Origin: Fibrobacter sp.
GTDB taxonomy: Bacteria > Fibrobacterota > Fibrobacteria > Fibrobacterales > Fibrobacteraceae
Length of the DNA: 64,000 bases
NCBI GenBank assembly: GCA_017642335.1
Contig: JAGCPF010000032.1
Location: forward strand, 62,001-126,000
Direction: 5' to 3'
Every line of letters begins with the position of its first letter. Positions within the stretch are counted from its first letter, which is position 1. The translations under genes and the position numbers were made by a program. Shown in pieces: positions 36,070-44,279 of this stretch. The notes beneath the pieces were generated by a model. That model searched no databases. It was given only the letters and a program-made list of their open reading frames with translations, and was not told the origin of the DNA.

Positions 36070-36189
36070 AGAGACAACACCACACGCAAACAAGGCACCA
36101 CCTAAAGGTAGCCATGTTCACTAAGGCCTAAAGGCCAAGTGACCAAAGGTCGCCTACGGCCTCGATTGTTTGTTTAGTGGTTTGTCTCT
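36070..36189 (+). ncRNA. Multi-hairpin palindromic element (candidate structured RNA)
   Basis: An outer helix pairs AGAGACAA (36070-36077) with TTGTCTCT (36182-36189), CCAC with GTGG, and CAAACAA (36087-36093) with TTGTTTG (36166-36172). Inside are hairpins ACC-TAAA-GGT, TCACT-aa-GGCC-TAAA-GGCC-aa-AGTGA and GACC-AAA-GGTC. It starts 15 nt after the GH116 stop and precedes a separate terminator. It may be a 3'-UTR structure, a small RNA or a palindromic repeat. Confidence 0.5.
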
Positions 36190-36209
36190 TCCACATTATT
36201 ACACTAGTA

Positions 36210-36236
36210 AGCCCCGCTTTTGCGGGGTCTTTTTAT
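36210..36236 (+). terminator. Terminator after GH116 gene
   Basis: CCCCGC-TTTT-GCGGGG then TCTTTTT. The TATATT box of the next gene begins inside its T-run. Confidence 0.85.
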
Positions 36237-36247
36237 ATTTGTTCATT

Positions 36248-36847
36248 ATGTTCAAGAAGCCTAAACTTAAGACGGTAATTTTCCTGGCCATCATGGCACC
36301 CATAATGGTGCAAATCCTTGAAGAACGCTACAACCTAGATTACAGAAAGCATAAGCCTACCATATACAAGATTGACGACTCTACCACGGCATTGATTCAC
36401 GAAGCGTTGGATGCGGATTCCACATATCCATTGAGAGCCCTGCTGCAAGATTCGCAAGACACGCTATCTGTCACAAAAAATGACTGCCGTTTCGAAACAG
36501 CGGGAAGCTATGGTCCAAAATACAAGCCTCTCGCATTCATCCTGTGCAAAATCGACGGTCGTGAAAAACAATTTTCCGCTACGTTCCGTCAATATCCCGA
36601 CTATCAAAAAGTAACCTTCAATCTTTTTATCGAAATACCTGAGCCTCGGTACAAACTCCCCCTCGGCAAAAGAATCCTTTACTCCTTCGGCATATTCGTT
36701 CTCTTGACGTTGTTGTCATTCGTGCAAACAAAACGAAGATTCAGGAATCCGCTTGATACGCGCAGCGCAATGGATAAAGAAATCTGGGAAACCGAAGAAT
36801 TCGATCGGATACTAGCAGAAGGCAAAGCAAAAAGAAAGAAGGATTAA
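36248..36847 (+). CDS. Membrane protein of unknown function
   Basis: The 199-aa protein is not recognised. A hydrophobic N-terminal segment (about 8-24) and a second helix (about 145-165) flank a roughly 120-residue, probably periplasmic, domain with two cysteines (NDCRFET, FILCKID). A basic cytoplasmic tail follows (GKAKRKKD). TATATT (36234-36239) ends 8 nt before the ATG, there is no ribosome site, and the box overlaps the upstream terminator. It is a single gene with its own terminator. Confidence 0.6.
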   Translation: MFKKPKLKTVIFLAIMAPIMVQILEERYNLDYRKHKPTIYKIDDSTTALIHEALDADSTYPLRALLQDSQDTLSVTKNDCRFETAGSYGPKYKPLAFILCKIDGREKQFSATFRQYPDYQKVTFNLFIEIPEPRYKLPLGKRILYSFGIFVLLTLLSFVQTKRRFRNPLDTRSAMDKEIWETEEFDRILAEGKAKRKKD

Positions 36848-36888
36848 GCCCTTACTTGAGAAAGCTCCGTTTTTTCGGTTGTTAGCAT

Positions 36889-36918
36889 AAAGGACTGCAA
36901 TCTTGCAGTCCTTTTTTA
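36889..36918 (+). terminator. Terminator of 36248-36847 gene
   Basis: AAAGGACTGCA-ATCT-TGCAGTCCTTTTTT is a perfect hairpin with a T-run. Confidence 0.85.
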
Positions 36919-36947
36919 CTATACTATTTTTGAAACCGGAGTACATT

Positions 36948-38369
36948 ATGTTCGAACTGATTCATGCCGGCGTTACGGCCCTCAATACCGTCCTGTACGA
37001 TTTCTACATCGTTCCGCTGTTCCTGATTATCGCAGGAATTTTCCTTTCCATCCGTCTGGGATTCCCTCAGATTCGGCATTTTGTCGAGATGCTTCGCGTC
37101 ACCCGCGAAAAGCCCCTGCACGCGCACGGGATTTCGTCTTTTGGCGCTCTGATGGTCTCGACCGCTTCACGCGTGGGGACCGGCAACATCGTCGGCGTCT
37201 CGACGGCCATCTGCCTCGGCGGTGCGGGAGCTATTTTCTGGATGTGGTTCATCACGGTCATCGGTGCTGCTTCCGCCTTCGTAGAATCGACACTAGCGCA
37301 AATCTACAAGCGGCATGACGACGTGACCGGTCATTCCTACGGCGGACCTTCTTACTACATCCAAACAGCCCTCGGCTTGCGTTGGCTCGGCATTCTCTTC
37401 TCAGCTTTCGTGCTCATTACCTACATCGTGGGCTACAACCTGCTCGCCTCCTACAACATCCAAGATTCCCTCTCGGGCTACAGCTTCTACGACAAGGGTT
37501 CCACGCCCATCGTCATCGGCATTGTCCTCGCAGTGCTCTTTGCGGTCTGCATCTGGGGTGGCGCCAAGAAAATCACCACCATCACGAGCTACCTCGTTCC
37601 CATCATGGGCACCATCTATGTAATCGTGGCACTCGGCATTATCATCTACAACATCTCGAATGTGCCCGCCATGTTCGCCACCATTTTCAAGAGCGCGTTC
37701 TCGTTCGACGCCGGGTTCGGCGGATTCGCCGGAAGCTGTATCATGTACGGTATCAAGCGCGGCCTGTACTCCAACGAAGCGGGTATGGGTTCCGCCCCGA
37801 ACGCAAGCGCCAGCGCGAGCGTTTCGCACCCGGTCAAGCAAGGACTGGTGCAGTCGCTCTCCGTATTCATCGACACGCTCCTCATCTGCTCGGCCACAGC
37901 GCTGATGTGCCTTTCTTGCGACGTGGAACCGACCAAGGAAATTTCCGGAATCCTCTATGTGCAAAAGTCCCTGACATCCGTACTGGGCTCCAATGGGGCT
38001 ATTTTCATCACGTTCTCGATGTGCCTTTTCGGATACACCACGCTCATCGGCAACTACTACTACACCGAAGGCTGCCTGCGCTTCATCTTGAACAAGCGCC
38101 CGAACAACACCATCCGCAACGTCTTCAAGGCCATCGCGACCGTCATCGTGTTTGTCGGGGCCATTTCCAGCGCCTCTTTCGCCTGGGACAGCGCCGACCT
38201 CTGTCAGGGTCTCATGGTCCTCGTGAACATCCCCGTTATCCTGGTACTCTCGCCCATCGCCATCAAGGCTCTCAGGAATTACATCGAACAGCGGAAAAAA
38301 GGGCTGGAACCCGTCTACATCGCAAAAGAATGCGGCGTTGAGCAGCCCACCGACTATTGGACAAAATAA
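36948..38369 (+). CDS. Sodium:alanine/amino-acid symporter (AGCS family)
   Basis: This 473-aa inner-membrane carrier has about eleven helices and the AGCS signatures STASRVGTGNIVGVSTAICL, GGPSYYIQTALG, KRGLYSNEAGMGSAPNASAS and FGYTTLIGNYYYTE. It imports alanine, glycine or related amino acids with sodium. GGAG lies 6 nt before the ATG, and TATACT at 36920-36925 may be the -10. It is monocistronic, with a strong terminator. Substrate choice cannot be read from sequence. Confidence 0.9.
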   Translation: MFELIHAGVTALNTVLYDFYIVPLFLIIAGIFLSIRLGFPQIRHFVEMLRVTREKPLHAHGISSFGALMVSTASRVGTGNIVGVSTAICLGGAGAIFWMWFITVIGAASAFVESTLAQIYKRHDDVTGHSYGGPSYYIQTALGLRWLGILFSAFVLITYIVGYNLLASYNIQDSLSGYSFYDKGSTPIVIGIVLAVLFAVCIWGGAKKITTITSYLVPIMGTIYVIVALGIIIYNISNVPAMFATIFKSAFSFDAGFGGFAGSCIMYGIKRGLYSNEAGMGSAPNASASASVSHPVKQGLVQSLSVFIDTLLICSATALMCLSCDVEPTKEISGILYVQKSLTSVLGSNGAIFITFSMCLFGYTTLIGNYYYTEGCLRFILNKRPNNTIRNVFKAIATVIVFVGAISSASFAWDSADLCQGLMVLVNIPVILVLSPIAIKALRNYIEQRKKGLEPVYIAKECGVEQPTDYWTK

Positions 38370-38399
38370 ATCTCAACCAGCAAGTGAATGCAACAGAAA

Positions 38400-38428
38400 A
38401 AGCTCTGTCCTCACGGACAGAGCCTTTA
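38400..38428 (+). terminator. Terminator of the symporter gene
   Basis: GCTCTGTCC-TCAC-GGACAGAGC then CTTTAT. Confidence 0.75.
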
Positions 38429-38429
38429 T

Positions 38430-38741
38430 CATTACAAGGAGCACACTTATTGGTATTAAAACTCTAGAAGCCAGATTTCTCTGGCTGGCTGGCAGACTCA
38501 TCCTGGTAACCGCTCCGGAGCGCGCGACCCGGCCGATACATCGGAAGAAGCGCCCTCAGCCGCCATGTTCGACCCGGGTGTCGCGCTAAACTCGGAAATT
38601 TTACCAGAATCAGCTCCTGCCCCCGATTCTTCTTTTAATATAAGCTAAAAAACGGGAGATAGAAACCGTTCAACGGCTCTTATTCGCAAATACGTTTTTT
38701 TCGTGTTTCAAATCACGAAATATGAACCTAAAGGCAGCGCA
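38430..38741. other. 312-bp gap with a GC-rich structured segment, no gene seen
   Basis: There is no convincing reading frame. Positions 38439-38590 can fold: AGCCAGA-TTTC-TCTGGCT (38469-38486), CCGAT-AC-ATCGG, and a long-range pair GCGCGAC (38522-38528) with GTCGCGC (38580-38586). A further 7-bp hairpin TTTCGTG/CACGAAA lies near 38697-38720. This may be a small RNA or degraded sequence. I could not match it to a known RNA family. Confidence 0.3.
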
Positions 38742-39956
38742 TCACCTCAGGTCAACACCCTCGAAGACAATCCTGTCTATTTCCAGGTGCGTACCGCTCG
38801 TGATGAATATGCTGAAGAGGCCGATTTCCTTCGAGACCTCGCCCCACGGCACCTGGTAACTGAATTCGTCCAGGAGTTCGTTGCCGGGGAGCAACACGAC
38901 ATCGGTCCAGCCGTTGGAAGCCTTTGCAAGCCAGAGGGCCTTCCTGAAATTATTGTCGCCCACATCGAGGTAATGCTCCAGCGCAACACGGAATTCGCAG
39001 TCGCCGCGCACAGTGAGGCGGATAGCCGTCAGGCCGCTCAAGTCATAGTAGCTTGTATCGAGGCCCAGGCGAGTCCCCATCAGCACATATCCCGTATCGC
39101 CTAAAGCAAAATCCGTCGCAAGGAACTTGCCATGGGAAGCATCATCCTTGAGCGCAGTGGCAAAGCCAGACGAATCGGGCTTGACCCAAGAAGCCCCCTT
39201 AAATGCGGAGAAATACCAGCCATAGTTCGGATAAGTTTTCGCAAGGTTGTTCAGGCTGTCACCATCCTCGAAATCTTCGAACACGAATTCGCGGGTCAGT
39301 CCGGGAAGGGGCACGAGCGTATCAATGGAAGCTCCGGCATCAAGCGAAACGTCGGCAACGTATTCGCCCCACATGACAACGGCAAACGTCCCAGACGGGA
39401 CATGCGAAAAGACAAACGCACTTCCATCATTTTGTGCCCAATAGGGCGTCGCATCAAGCATCAATGTTGTGCCCAAGACTGTAGAGTCAGAGGAAGACGC
39501 TCCGGTACGCACCGTAAGCGATACGGACGGCAAAAGTTCTATTTCACTTATTCCAGAATCCGCCGCATCTAGTTTCGTCCAAGCCATGAGTGAGGAATCT
39601 TCGCCGGCGATTCCCTCGACGTAGCACACGGCATCCTGACACTGGTCCGGCCGAGCTTCAAACTGAACCATTCCAGAATCATCCGCAGCGGCGGTTTCCA
39701 GCGCAGAGACATAGGAAGGAAGGAACTGCGTCACTTCGTTGGGCTGAACTTCTGCGGGATTAGCTTTAGGACGTTTGTAAGGTCGCTTGTACAACGTGAC
39801 CCTGGCTTGCGGAACCGGTTTGGTTGCGGCATCCACCACCATAACGGCGATCCCGTTCGTCGTCTCGCTCGTCGCGCCGGCAGTATCCGGATCGGAACTG
39901 GAGCAAGCCCACAAACAAGACAACAGAGAAACTGCCGAAATTAAACGTTTCATCAT
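38742..39956 (-). CDS. Lipoprotein coupled to a DUF4423 regulator
   Basis: The 404-aa protein has a lipobox (LWACSSS, Cys about 17) after a short signal. Residues about 30-110 resemble a carboxypeptidase-regulatory-like beta domain (GIAVMVVDAATKPVPQARV). From about 225 to the end, a jelly-roll-like domain (EFVFEDFEDGDSLNNL, IRLTVRGDCEFRVALEHYL, HLEIDRIVFEGVDL) resembles carbohydrate-binding modules. Its ATG overlaps the end of the upstream regulator gene, so the pair is translationally coupled. It is probably a surface- or periplasm-facing lipoprotein that works with that regulator; ligand unknown. Confidence 0.75.
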   Translation of the reverse strand: MMKRLISAVSLLSCLWACSSSDPDTAGATSETTNGIAVMVVDAATKPVPQARVTLYKRPYKRPKANPAEVQPNEVTQFLPSYVSALETAAADDSGMVQFEARPDQCQDAVCYVEGIAGEDSSLMAWTKLDAADSGISEIELLPSVSLTVRTGASSSDSTVLGTTLMLDATPYWAQNDGSAFVFSHVPSGTFAVVMWGEYVADVSLDAGASIDTLVPLPGLTREFVFEDFEDGDSLNNLAKTYPNYGWYFSAFKGASWVKPDSSGFATALKDDASHGKFLATDFALGDTGYVLMGTRLGLDTSYYDLSGLTAIRLTVRGDCEFRVALEHYLDVGDNNFRKALWLAKASNGWTDVVLLPGNELLDEFSYQVPWGEVSKEIGLFSIFITSGTHLEIDRIVFEGVDLR

Positions 39957-40798
39957 TTTACCTTTTTCATCATCGGGAACAACTGGAAATTTAGCTGATA
40001 AACGCTGTCGCAAATCTTGGACGGCATCGCATTCACCACATTTACGATAGATTTGCGCGTTTCAGCGAGAATTTCACGTATTTTTTCGATTTGGGAGGAA
40101 TCCAGAGCCATTGTGAGCGTGCTGATATCGCGCTCTTCCCTGGGCGTTTCAGCAATCGAGCGGCGGGCCAAGTCGGCAATGTTTTGCTGGTACTCGCTAA
40201 TAGAAGCGCTGAACCAGCGTTCCTTGGTCTTGATATGCGCCTCGGTCGGCACAATACGGCCATCCTTCCGCTTTTGGGCAAGCCCGAGTTGCAGCAAGGC
40301 GTCCACAGCGCCCTGCACCTGGGTTGCAGTCAGTTTCGGGACACAGGAATCCCCAAGGGAGGCTGCATCCTGCGGCCCGCGATAATCAAAGACATCCAGC
40401 GCAGAGCGGATCATCGGGTAGAACCACTGCTGGAAATAGCGGTAGCGCGCCTCGTCCAGTTCGCGGCAAGCCAGCGGGCGCATTTTCTGTAGCGTTTCAA
40501 AATGCCGGCGGACCTGTTCGTCGTTTTTTGCTTTGCCGTAGGCGACCATCTCGCGGAAATATTCCGCCTTGCCTTCCTTGAACCGGAAGAACTGCACGAA
40601 CGATTCAATGCATTTGGGGGAAACGTGGCGCTTGCCCTGCAAAATCTTGAGAAGCAGGCTCGCGTCCATGTCGACCGCCGTGGCGAACACGCGGTAACTG
40701 AACGTCGGGTCTAACGACTTTTCAACCTCGTAAAACTCCCGCAAGAACTTGCGGTAGTCCGAATAGTCGAAAATGTTGATTTTGTTCCTTGCAAACAT
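39953..40798 (-). CDS. TIGR02147/DUF4423-family regulator-like protein
   Basis: The 281-aa protein matches from memory the TIGR02147 family that is expanded in Fibrobacter. It has an N-terminal helical region with IFDYSDYRKFLREFYE and the HTH-like stretch FSYRVFATAVDMDASLLLKI, then VPKLTATQVQGAVDALLQLG near 155 and ERDISTLTMALDSSQIEKI near 223. The family is thought to be a DNA-binding or regulatory protein, but its mechanism is not established. It overlaps the lipoprotein gene and is divergent from the GH26-esterase genes. It may sense polysaccharide state through the lipoprotein; this is inference. Confidence 0.8.
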   Translation of the reverse strand: MFARNKINIFDYSDYRKFLREFYEVEKSLDPTFSYRVFATAVDMDASLLLKILQGKRHVSPKCIESFVQFFRFKEGKAEYFREMVAYGKAKNDEQVRRHFETLQKMRPLACRELDEARYRYFQQWFYPMIRSALDVFDYRGPQDAASLGDSCVPKLTATQVQGAVDALLQLGLAQKRKDGRIVPTEAHIKTKERWFSASISEYQQNIADLARRSIAETPREERDISTLTMALDSSQIEKIREILAETRKSIVNVVNAMPSKICDSVYQLNFQLFPMMKKVK

Positions 40799-40968
40799 AG
40801 GAGACCTACCATTGCCAAAAATACATTATTCAATATCAATATCCATTCTTTTTCGGGAAACATCCATTTTTTTTACGGGAGCGTAGACATTTTTGTCCAC
40901 ACCATTTGATTTCCATCACAGCGTTTTATAAAGAAAAAACATATTTTATGAATATATAAGGAGTGTAT

Positions 40969-42708
40969 ATGTTTATTGGAAAGAACATCATAATCATCGG
41001 GCTCGGCTTGGCGGTGGCAGCTTTTGCCACCAAGTACGAAGGTGAATCGGCAACCGTTTCGGAAGGTGCCAAAATTGTCAACAGCGGTGGGGACTCGGGA
41101 ACGGGTTACGCCGACATGCAGGAAGGCAACATTTCGTTTGAAGGCGTCACCGCGGAAACAGCCGGGAAATACCAAGTGACAATCCACTACAAGGCTCCTG
41201 AATTCAAAGCAAACTACATCGCCGTGAACGGTTCGACATCGGGCACCGTAGATTTCGAAGAAGCTTCCACTTGGAAGGACGTTTCGACAATTGTCACGCT
41301 CAAGGCAGGTACAAATACAATCGCCCTCCAGAAATTCTGGGGATGGATTAGCGTGGACTACATCGACGTGGAACCATACGAATCAGCCCCCTTCAAGCTT
41401 TCCGCAAAGCCGGTCACCCCCAACGCGACCGAGAGTGCAGTAAAGCTCTATAGCTTCCTCCGCGAAAATTTCGGCAAGAAGACGATTAGCGGAATCATGA
41501 CCGGCGACATGCAAGGCTACACCATGGGTGCCGACTTCAAGACCCACGACGACGTGAAGTACATCTATACAAGGACCCAGAAATATCCCGTCATCGTCGG
41601 GCTGGATTTCTTGTTTGCAACCGGCCCCAAGGCCAACGAAAGCTGGAACAAGGAATACACCGACAAGGCGATTTCTATCGCAAAGGGTCTCTGGAAGGCA
41701 GGCGGCATTCCCGCGTTCACCTGGCACTGGAAAGACCCTCTCGACAAGGAAGACGCATTCTACATCCAGGGCGCCGATAACGGGCAGGGATACACGACCT
41801 TTGACTTCGCGACCGGATTCAAGCCCGGCACCACCGAATGGAACACCGAAAGCGCGGCCTACAAGGGAATCGTCGCCGACATCGACCACATCGCCGACTA
41901 TTTCCTCGAACTGCAGAAAGAAGGCGTGGCAGGAATCTTCCGCCCCCTGCACGAAGCGGGCGGCAAGTGGTTCTGGTGGAGCATCAATTCGGGCGACCAG
42001 TTCGCCGCCCTCTATCGCCTTGTCTATGACCGCATGGTGAAAGTCAAGGGCGTGAAGAACATGATTTGGGTGTTCAACCCCGAAGGGAGCACCGTCACCT
42101 CCTGGGATCCGGGCAGCGAATACTATGACGTGCTCTCCATCGACATATACAACAGCGCAAATGACCATTCCAGCAACGCGAGCGCCTTCGACAAGTTCAA
42201 GAGCGCATCGAACGGCACGAAGATTCTCGCGCTCAGCGAAAACGGCCCCATCCCCGACGTGAACAACATGCACGCCGACGAAGCGGTATGGAGCTGGTGG
42301 ATGCCGTGGTACAGCACCTGGAGCGGGACCTGGCCCGGACAGACCAAGGATGCCGTATGGAAAAGCAATATGGAAGACGAGCGCATTATCAGCCTCGAGG
42401 ACATGCCCGGCTGGGACAAGTACACGGCGAATATCAGTCCTGATACGACCGTAACTCCGCCTGATACGACCGTAACTCCGCCCGATACGACCGTAACTCC
42501 GCCTGACACGACCGTAACATCGCCCGACACAGGCAAGACCCACCTCGCGACAGCACCGCGTCTGCTCGGGACAGCAACCACCATCGGAATTTTCGATATG
42601 AACGGGCACTTCATGGGCAAAAGCGTAAACGCACTGCCGCAGGGCCGCTACGTCGTCCGCTCCAAAATACAGGGTTCTACCGTGAACACACTGTACATCA
42701 AGAAATAA
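40969..42708 (+). CDS. Secreted GH26 beta-mannanase with CBM35
   Basis: The 579-aa protein has a signal peptide ending AAFA (about residue 20). Residues about 22-140 form a CBM35-like module (YEGESA... to FWGWISVDYIDVE). GH26 spans about 145-480, with acid/base Glu in FRPLHEAGGKWFWW and nucleophile Glu in ILALSENGPIP. A (PDTTVTP)n linker comes from four 21-bp DNA repeats. The last 55 residues (TIGIFDMNGHFMGKSV, GRYVVRS) resemble a Por/T9SS-type C-terminal module. The enzyme should cleave beta-1,4-mannan. The start at ATG 40969 has AAGGAG 5 nt upstream; a GTG at 40963 overlaps that site and is rejected. Confidence 0.88.
   Translation: MFIGKNIIIIGLGLAVAAFATKYEGESATVSEGAKIVNSGGDSGTGYADMQEGNISFEGVTAETAGKYQVTIHYKAPEFKANYIAVNGSTSGTVDFEEASTWKDVSTIVTLKAGTNTIALQKFWGWISVDYIDVEPYESAPFKLSAKPVTPNATESAVKLYSFLRENFGKKTISGIMTGDMQGYTMGADFKTHDDVKYIYTRTQKYPVIVGLDFLFATGPKANESWNKEYTDKAISIAKGLWKAGGIPAFTWHWKDPLDKEDAFYIQGADNGQGYTTFDFATGFKPGTTEWNTESAAYKGIVADIDHIADYFLELQKEGVAGIFRPLHEAGGKWFWWSINSGDQFAALYRLVYDRMVKVKGVKNMIWVFNPEGSTVTSWDPGSEYYDVLSIDIYNSANDHSSNASAFDKFKSASNGTKILALSENGPIPDVNNMHADEAVWSWWMPWYSTWSGTWPGQTKDAVWKSNMEDERIISLEDMPGWDKYTANISPDTTVTPPDTTVTPPDTTVTPPDTTVTSPDTGKTHLATAPRLLGTATTIGIFDMNGHFMGKSVNALPQGRYVVRSKIQGSTVNTLYIKK
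42439..42522 (+). repeat. Four tandem 21-bp repeats in GH26 linker
   Basis: The unit begins CCTGATACGACCGTAACTCC (21 bp with its last G). Copies start at 42439, 42460, 42481 and 42502; the last two differ by a few bases. They encode PDTTVTP. Confidence 0.95.
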
Positions 42709-42724
42709 GCCATTTGCCCCCATC

Positions 42725-42757
42725 GTCCCCGCATACCAAGCGGGGACTTTCATTTCA
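42725..42757 (+). terminator. Terminator between GH26 and esterase genes
   Basis: GTCCCCGC, loop ATACCAA, GCGGGGAC, then TTTCATTTC. It may attenuate rather than fully separate the two genes. Confidence 0.7.
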
Positions 42758-42784
42758 AAAAACGACAAAACCTGGACAGTGCAC

Positions 42785-44212
42785 ATGGGAAGCATAAAAA
42801 AACTGATTACAGCATCCGTGGCCTTTAGCGTTTTCGGCCTGGGCACGGCAATCGCCATCACTCCGAACAAACTTGTGTCGGGAAGGCTTCCCGCGTATGC
42901 GGGGTCGACAACGACCGACTACCTGACCGACGGCTACCTCACCAACTGGAAAAGCAGCAATGCGAAGGAAATCGCATTGAACGTAGGAGCAGGGCCGACA
43001 AAATTACGAATCAACTGGGAATCGTACGGCGATTGCGCCTGGGCGACCAACTTCACGAGCGGTTGCGGACATACCGGCGTAGCGCTTTCGAATTTCAAAA
43101 TCCTGACCTCGGCAAATTCTACCAATGGTACCGACGGCAACTGGGATGTAGCAGCCACCATTACAAACAACCCCGTAATGGCGCGAGGCGTCGATATAGA
43201 CTTTACGGGAAAATCTTGGTTCAAGTTCGTAAGTAATGGCGACGTGGGCCAAATTCTCGAAATAGAGGCTTTCGACATGAGCAACGGAGGTACCGACACC
43301 TGGTTCTTCATGGGCACTAGCATCAGCCAGATGGGAATCAAGCAGCAGGACACCGACTCGACAACAGCGCAACTCATTCACGCGCGCTTCCCGGAATACA
43401 CGCCCGCCATGTTGCGCGGCGGTATCGGCTGCATCAACAGCACCGAAGTCGTAGCGCACTTGAAAGAATACTTGGAATACGCGGGAAACGTGAAGTTTTG
43501 GGCCATTGAGATGGGCACAAACGACGCCTGGGGCGGCGGCGACTGGAATTTGGGCACATTCAAGAAGAACATGCAGACGATTATCGATTCCGCGAAGGCT
43601 CACGGAATCACCCCGATTATCGCCCGCATCATTGCGACAGATTCCGCAAAAGCGGGCTGGCAGGTGAATCCCGCGTTCCTCGAAGCCGTCGACAAGCTGA
43701 CAGAAGACAACAACTTGCCAAAAGGACCCGATTTCTACACCTACTTCAAGAAACATCCGGAACAGCTCGCAAGCGACGGCGTTCACCCGAATGGCGACAA
43801 GAAGGGTGGCCAGGCGATGCACCACCTGTGGGCAGAAGCACTCGCCCCACTCTACGCCGCAGGCGACACTGCAAGCGTTTCTTCCGCAGATAGCGTTGAC
43901 AGTACAATTACAGATCGCGGAGACAGCACTATTGCAGAAGACAGAACCGGAGCGAATAAAAGTTCCCACATTCTTCATTTTCACCCACCCCGAATCTACA
44001 CACAAGGGCGAAACATTGCCGTAGAAAACGTCAGTGACGACATCGTCGACATAAGCATTGTTTCGGCGACTGGTCGGGTTTTCGCACAAAAAAGCCCTTG
44101 CCAGCAAACCAAGCAAGCGCAGTTCATAAATATTCCCACAGGGAAATACATCATCCTTCTTCGCGACAAGACAAAACAGGTAATTAGCTCTGCAGTTTTA
44201 AGTATTTATTGA
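42785..44212 (+). CDS. Secreted SGNH/GDSL carbohydrate esterase
   Basis: The 475-aa protein has a signal peptide ending TAIA (about 24). Residues about 30-165 form a discoidin-like beta domain. The SGNH hydrolase spans about 170-370: block I FFMGTSISQMG (Ser nucleophile), block II RGGIGCINSTE, block III IEMGTNDAWGG, block V SDGVHPN (Asp/His). A Ser/Thr/Asp-rich linker and a C-terminal module (VDISIVSATGRVF to ISSAVLSIY) follow. Next to a mannanase, an acetyl-mannan or acetyl-xylan esterase is likely. The ATG at 42785 is chosen over a GTG 6 nt upstream; the ribosome site is weak. Confidence 0.8.
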   Translation: MGSIKKLITASVAFSVFGLGTAIAITPNKLVSGRLPAYAGSTTTDYLTDGYLTNWKSSNAKEIALNVGAGPTKLRINWESYGDCAWATNFTSGCGHTGVALSNFKILTSANSTNGTDGNWDVAATITNNPVMARGVDIDFTGKSWFKFVSNGDVGQILEIEAFDMSNGGTDTWFFMGTSISQMGIKQQDTDSTTAQLIHARFPEYTPAMLRGGIGCINSTEVVAHLKEYLEYAGNVKFWAIEMGTNDAWGGGDWNLGTFKKNMQTIIDSAKAHGITPIIARIIATDSAKAGWQVNPAFLEAVDKLTEDNNLPKGPDFYTYFKKHPEQLASDGVHPNGDKKGGQAMHHLWAEALAPLYAAGDTASVSSADSVDSTITDRGDSTIAEDRTGANKSSHILHFHPPRIYTQGRNIAVENVSDDIVDISIVSATGRVFAQKSPCQQTKQAQFINIPTGKYIILLRDKTKQVISSAVLSIY

Positions 44213-44240
44213 CAAGCTATCAGTATAATTTGTTATAAAA

Positions 44241-44270
44241 AAATGGCGGCTTATGGCCGCTATTTTTTTT
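44241..44270. terminator. Bidirectional terminator
   Basis: GCGGC-TTATG-GCCGC is flanked by an A-run on the left and TTTTTTTT on the right. It serves the esterase gene on plus and the convergent CxC-repeat gene on minus. Confidence 0.8.
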
Positions 44271-44279
44271 TAGAACTTT

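Noticed and set aside
38338..38589. Small 83-codon gene after the symporter
   Set aside because: It overlaps the symporter end and its terminator, has Arg/Pro-rich composition and no ribosome site.
42439..42522. CRISPR-like direct repeats
   Set aside because: These are contiguous 21-bp units in frame within a linker, with no spacers.
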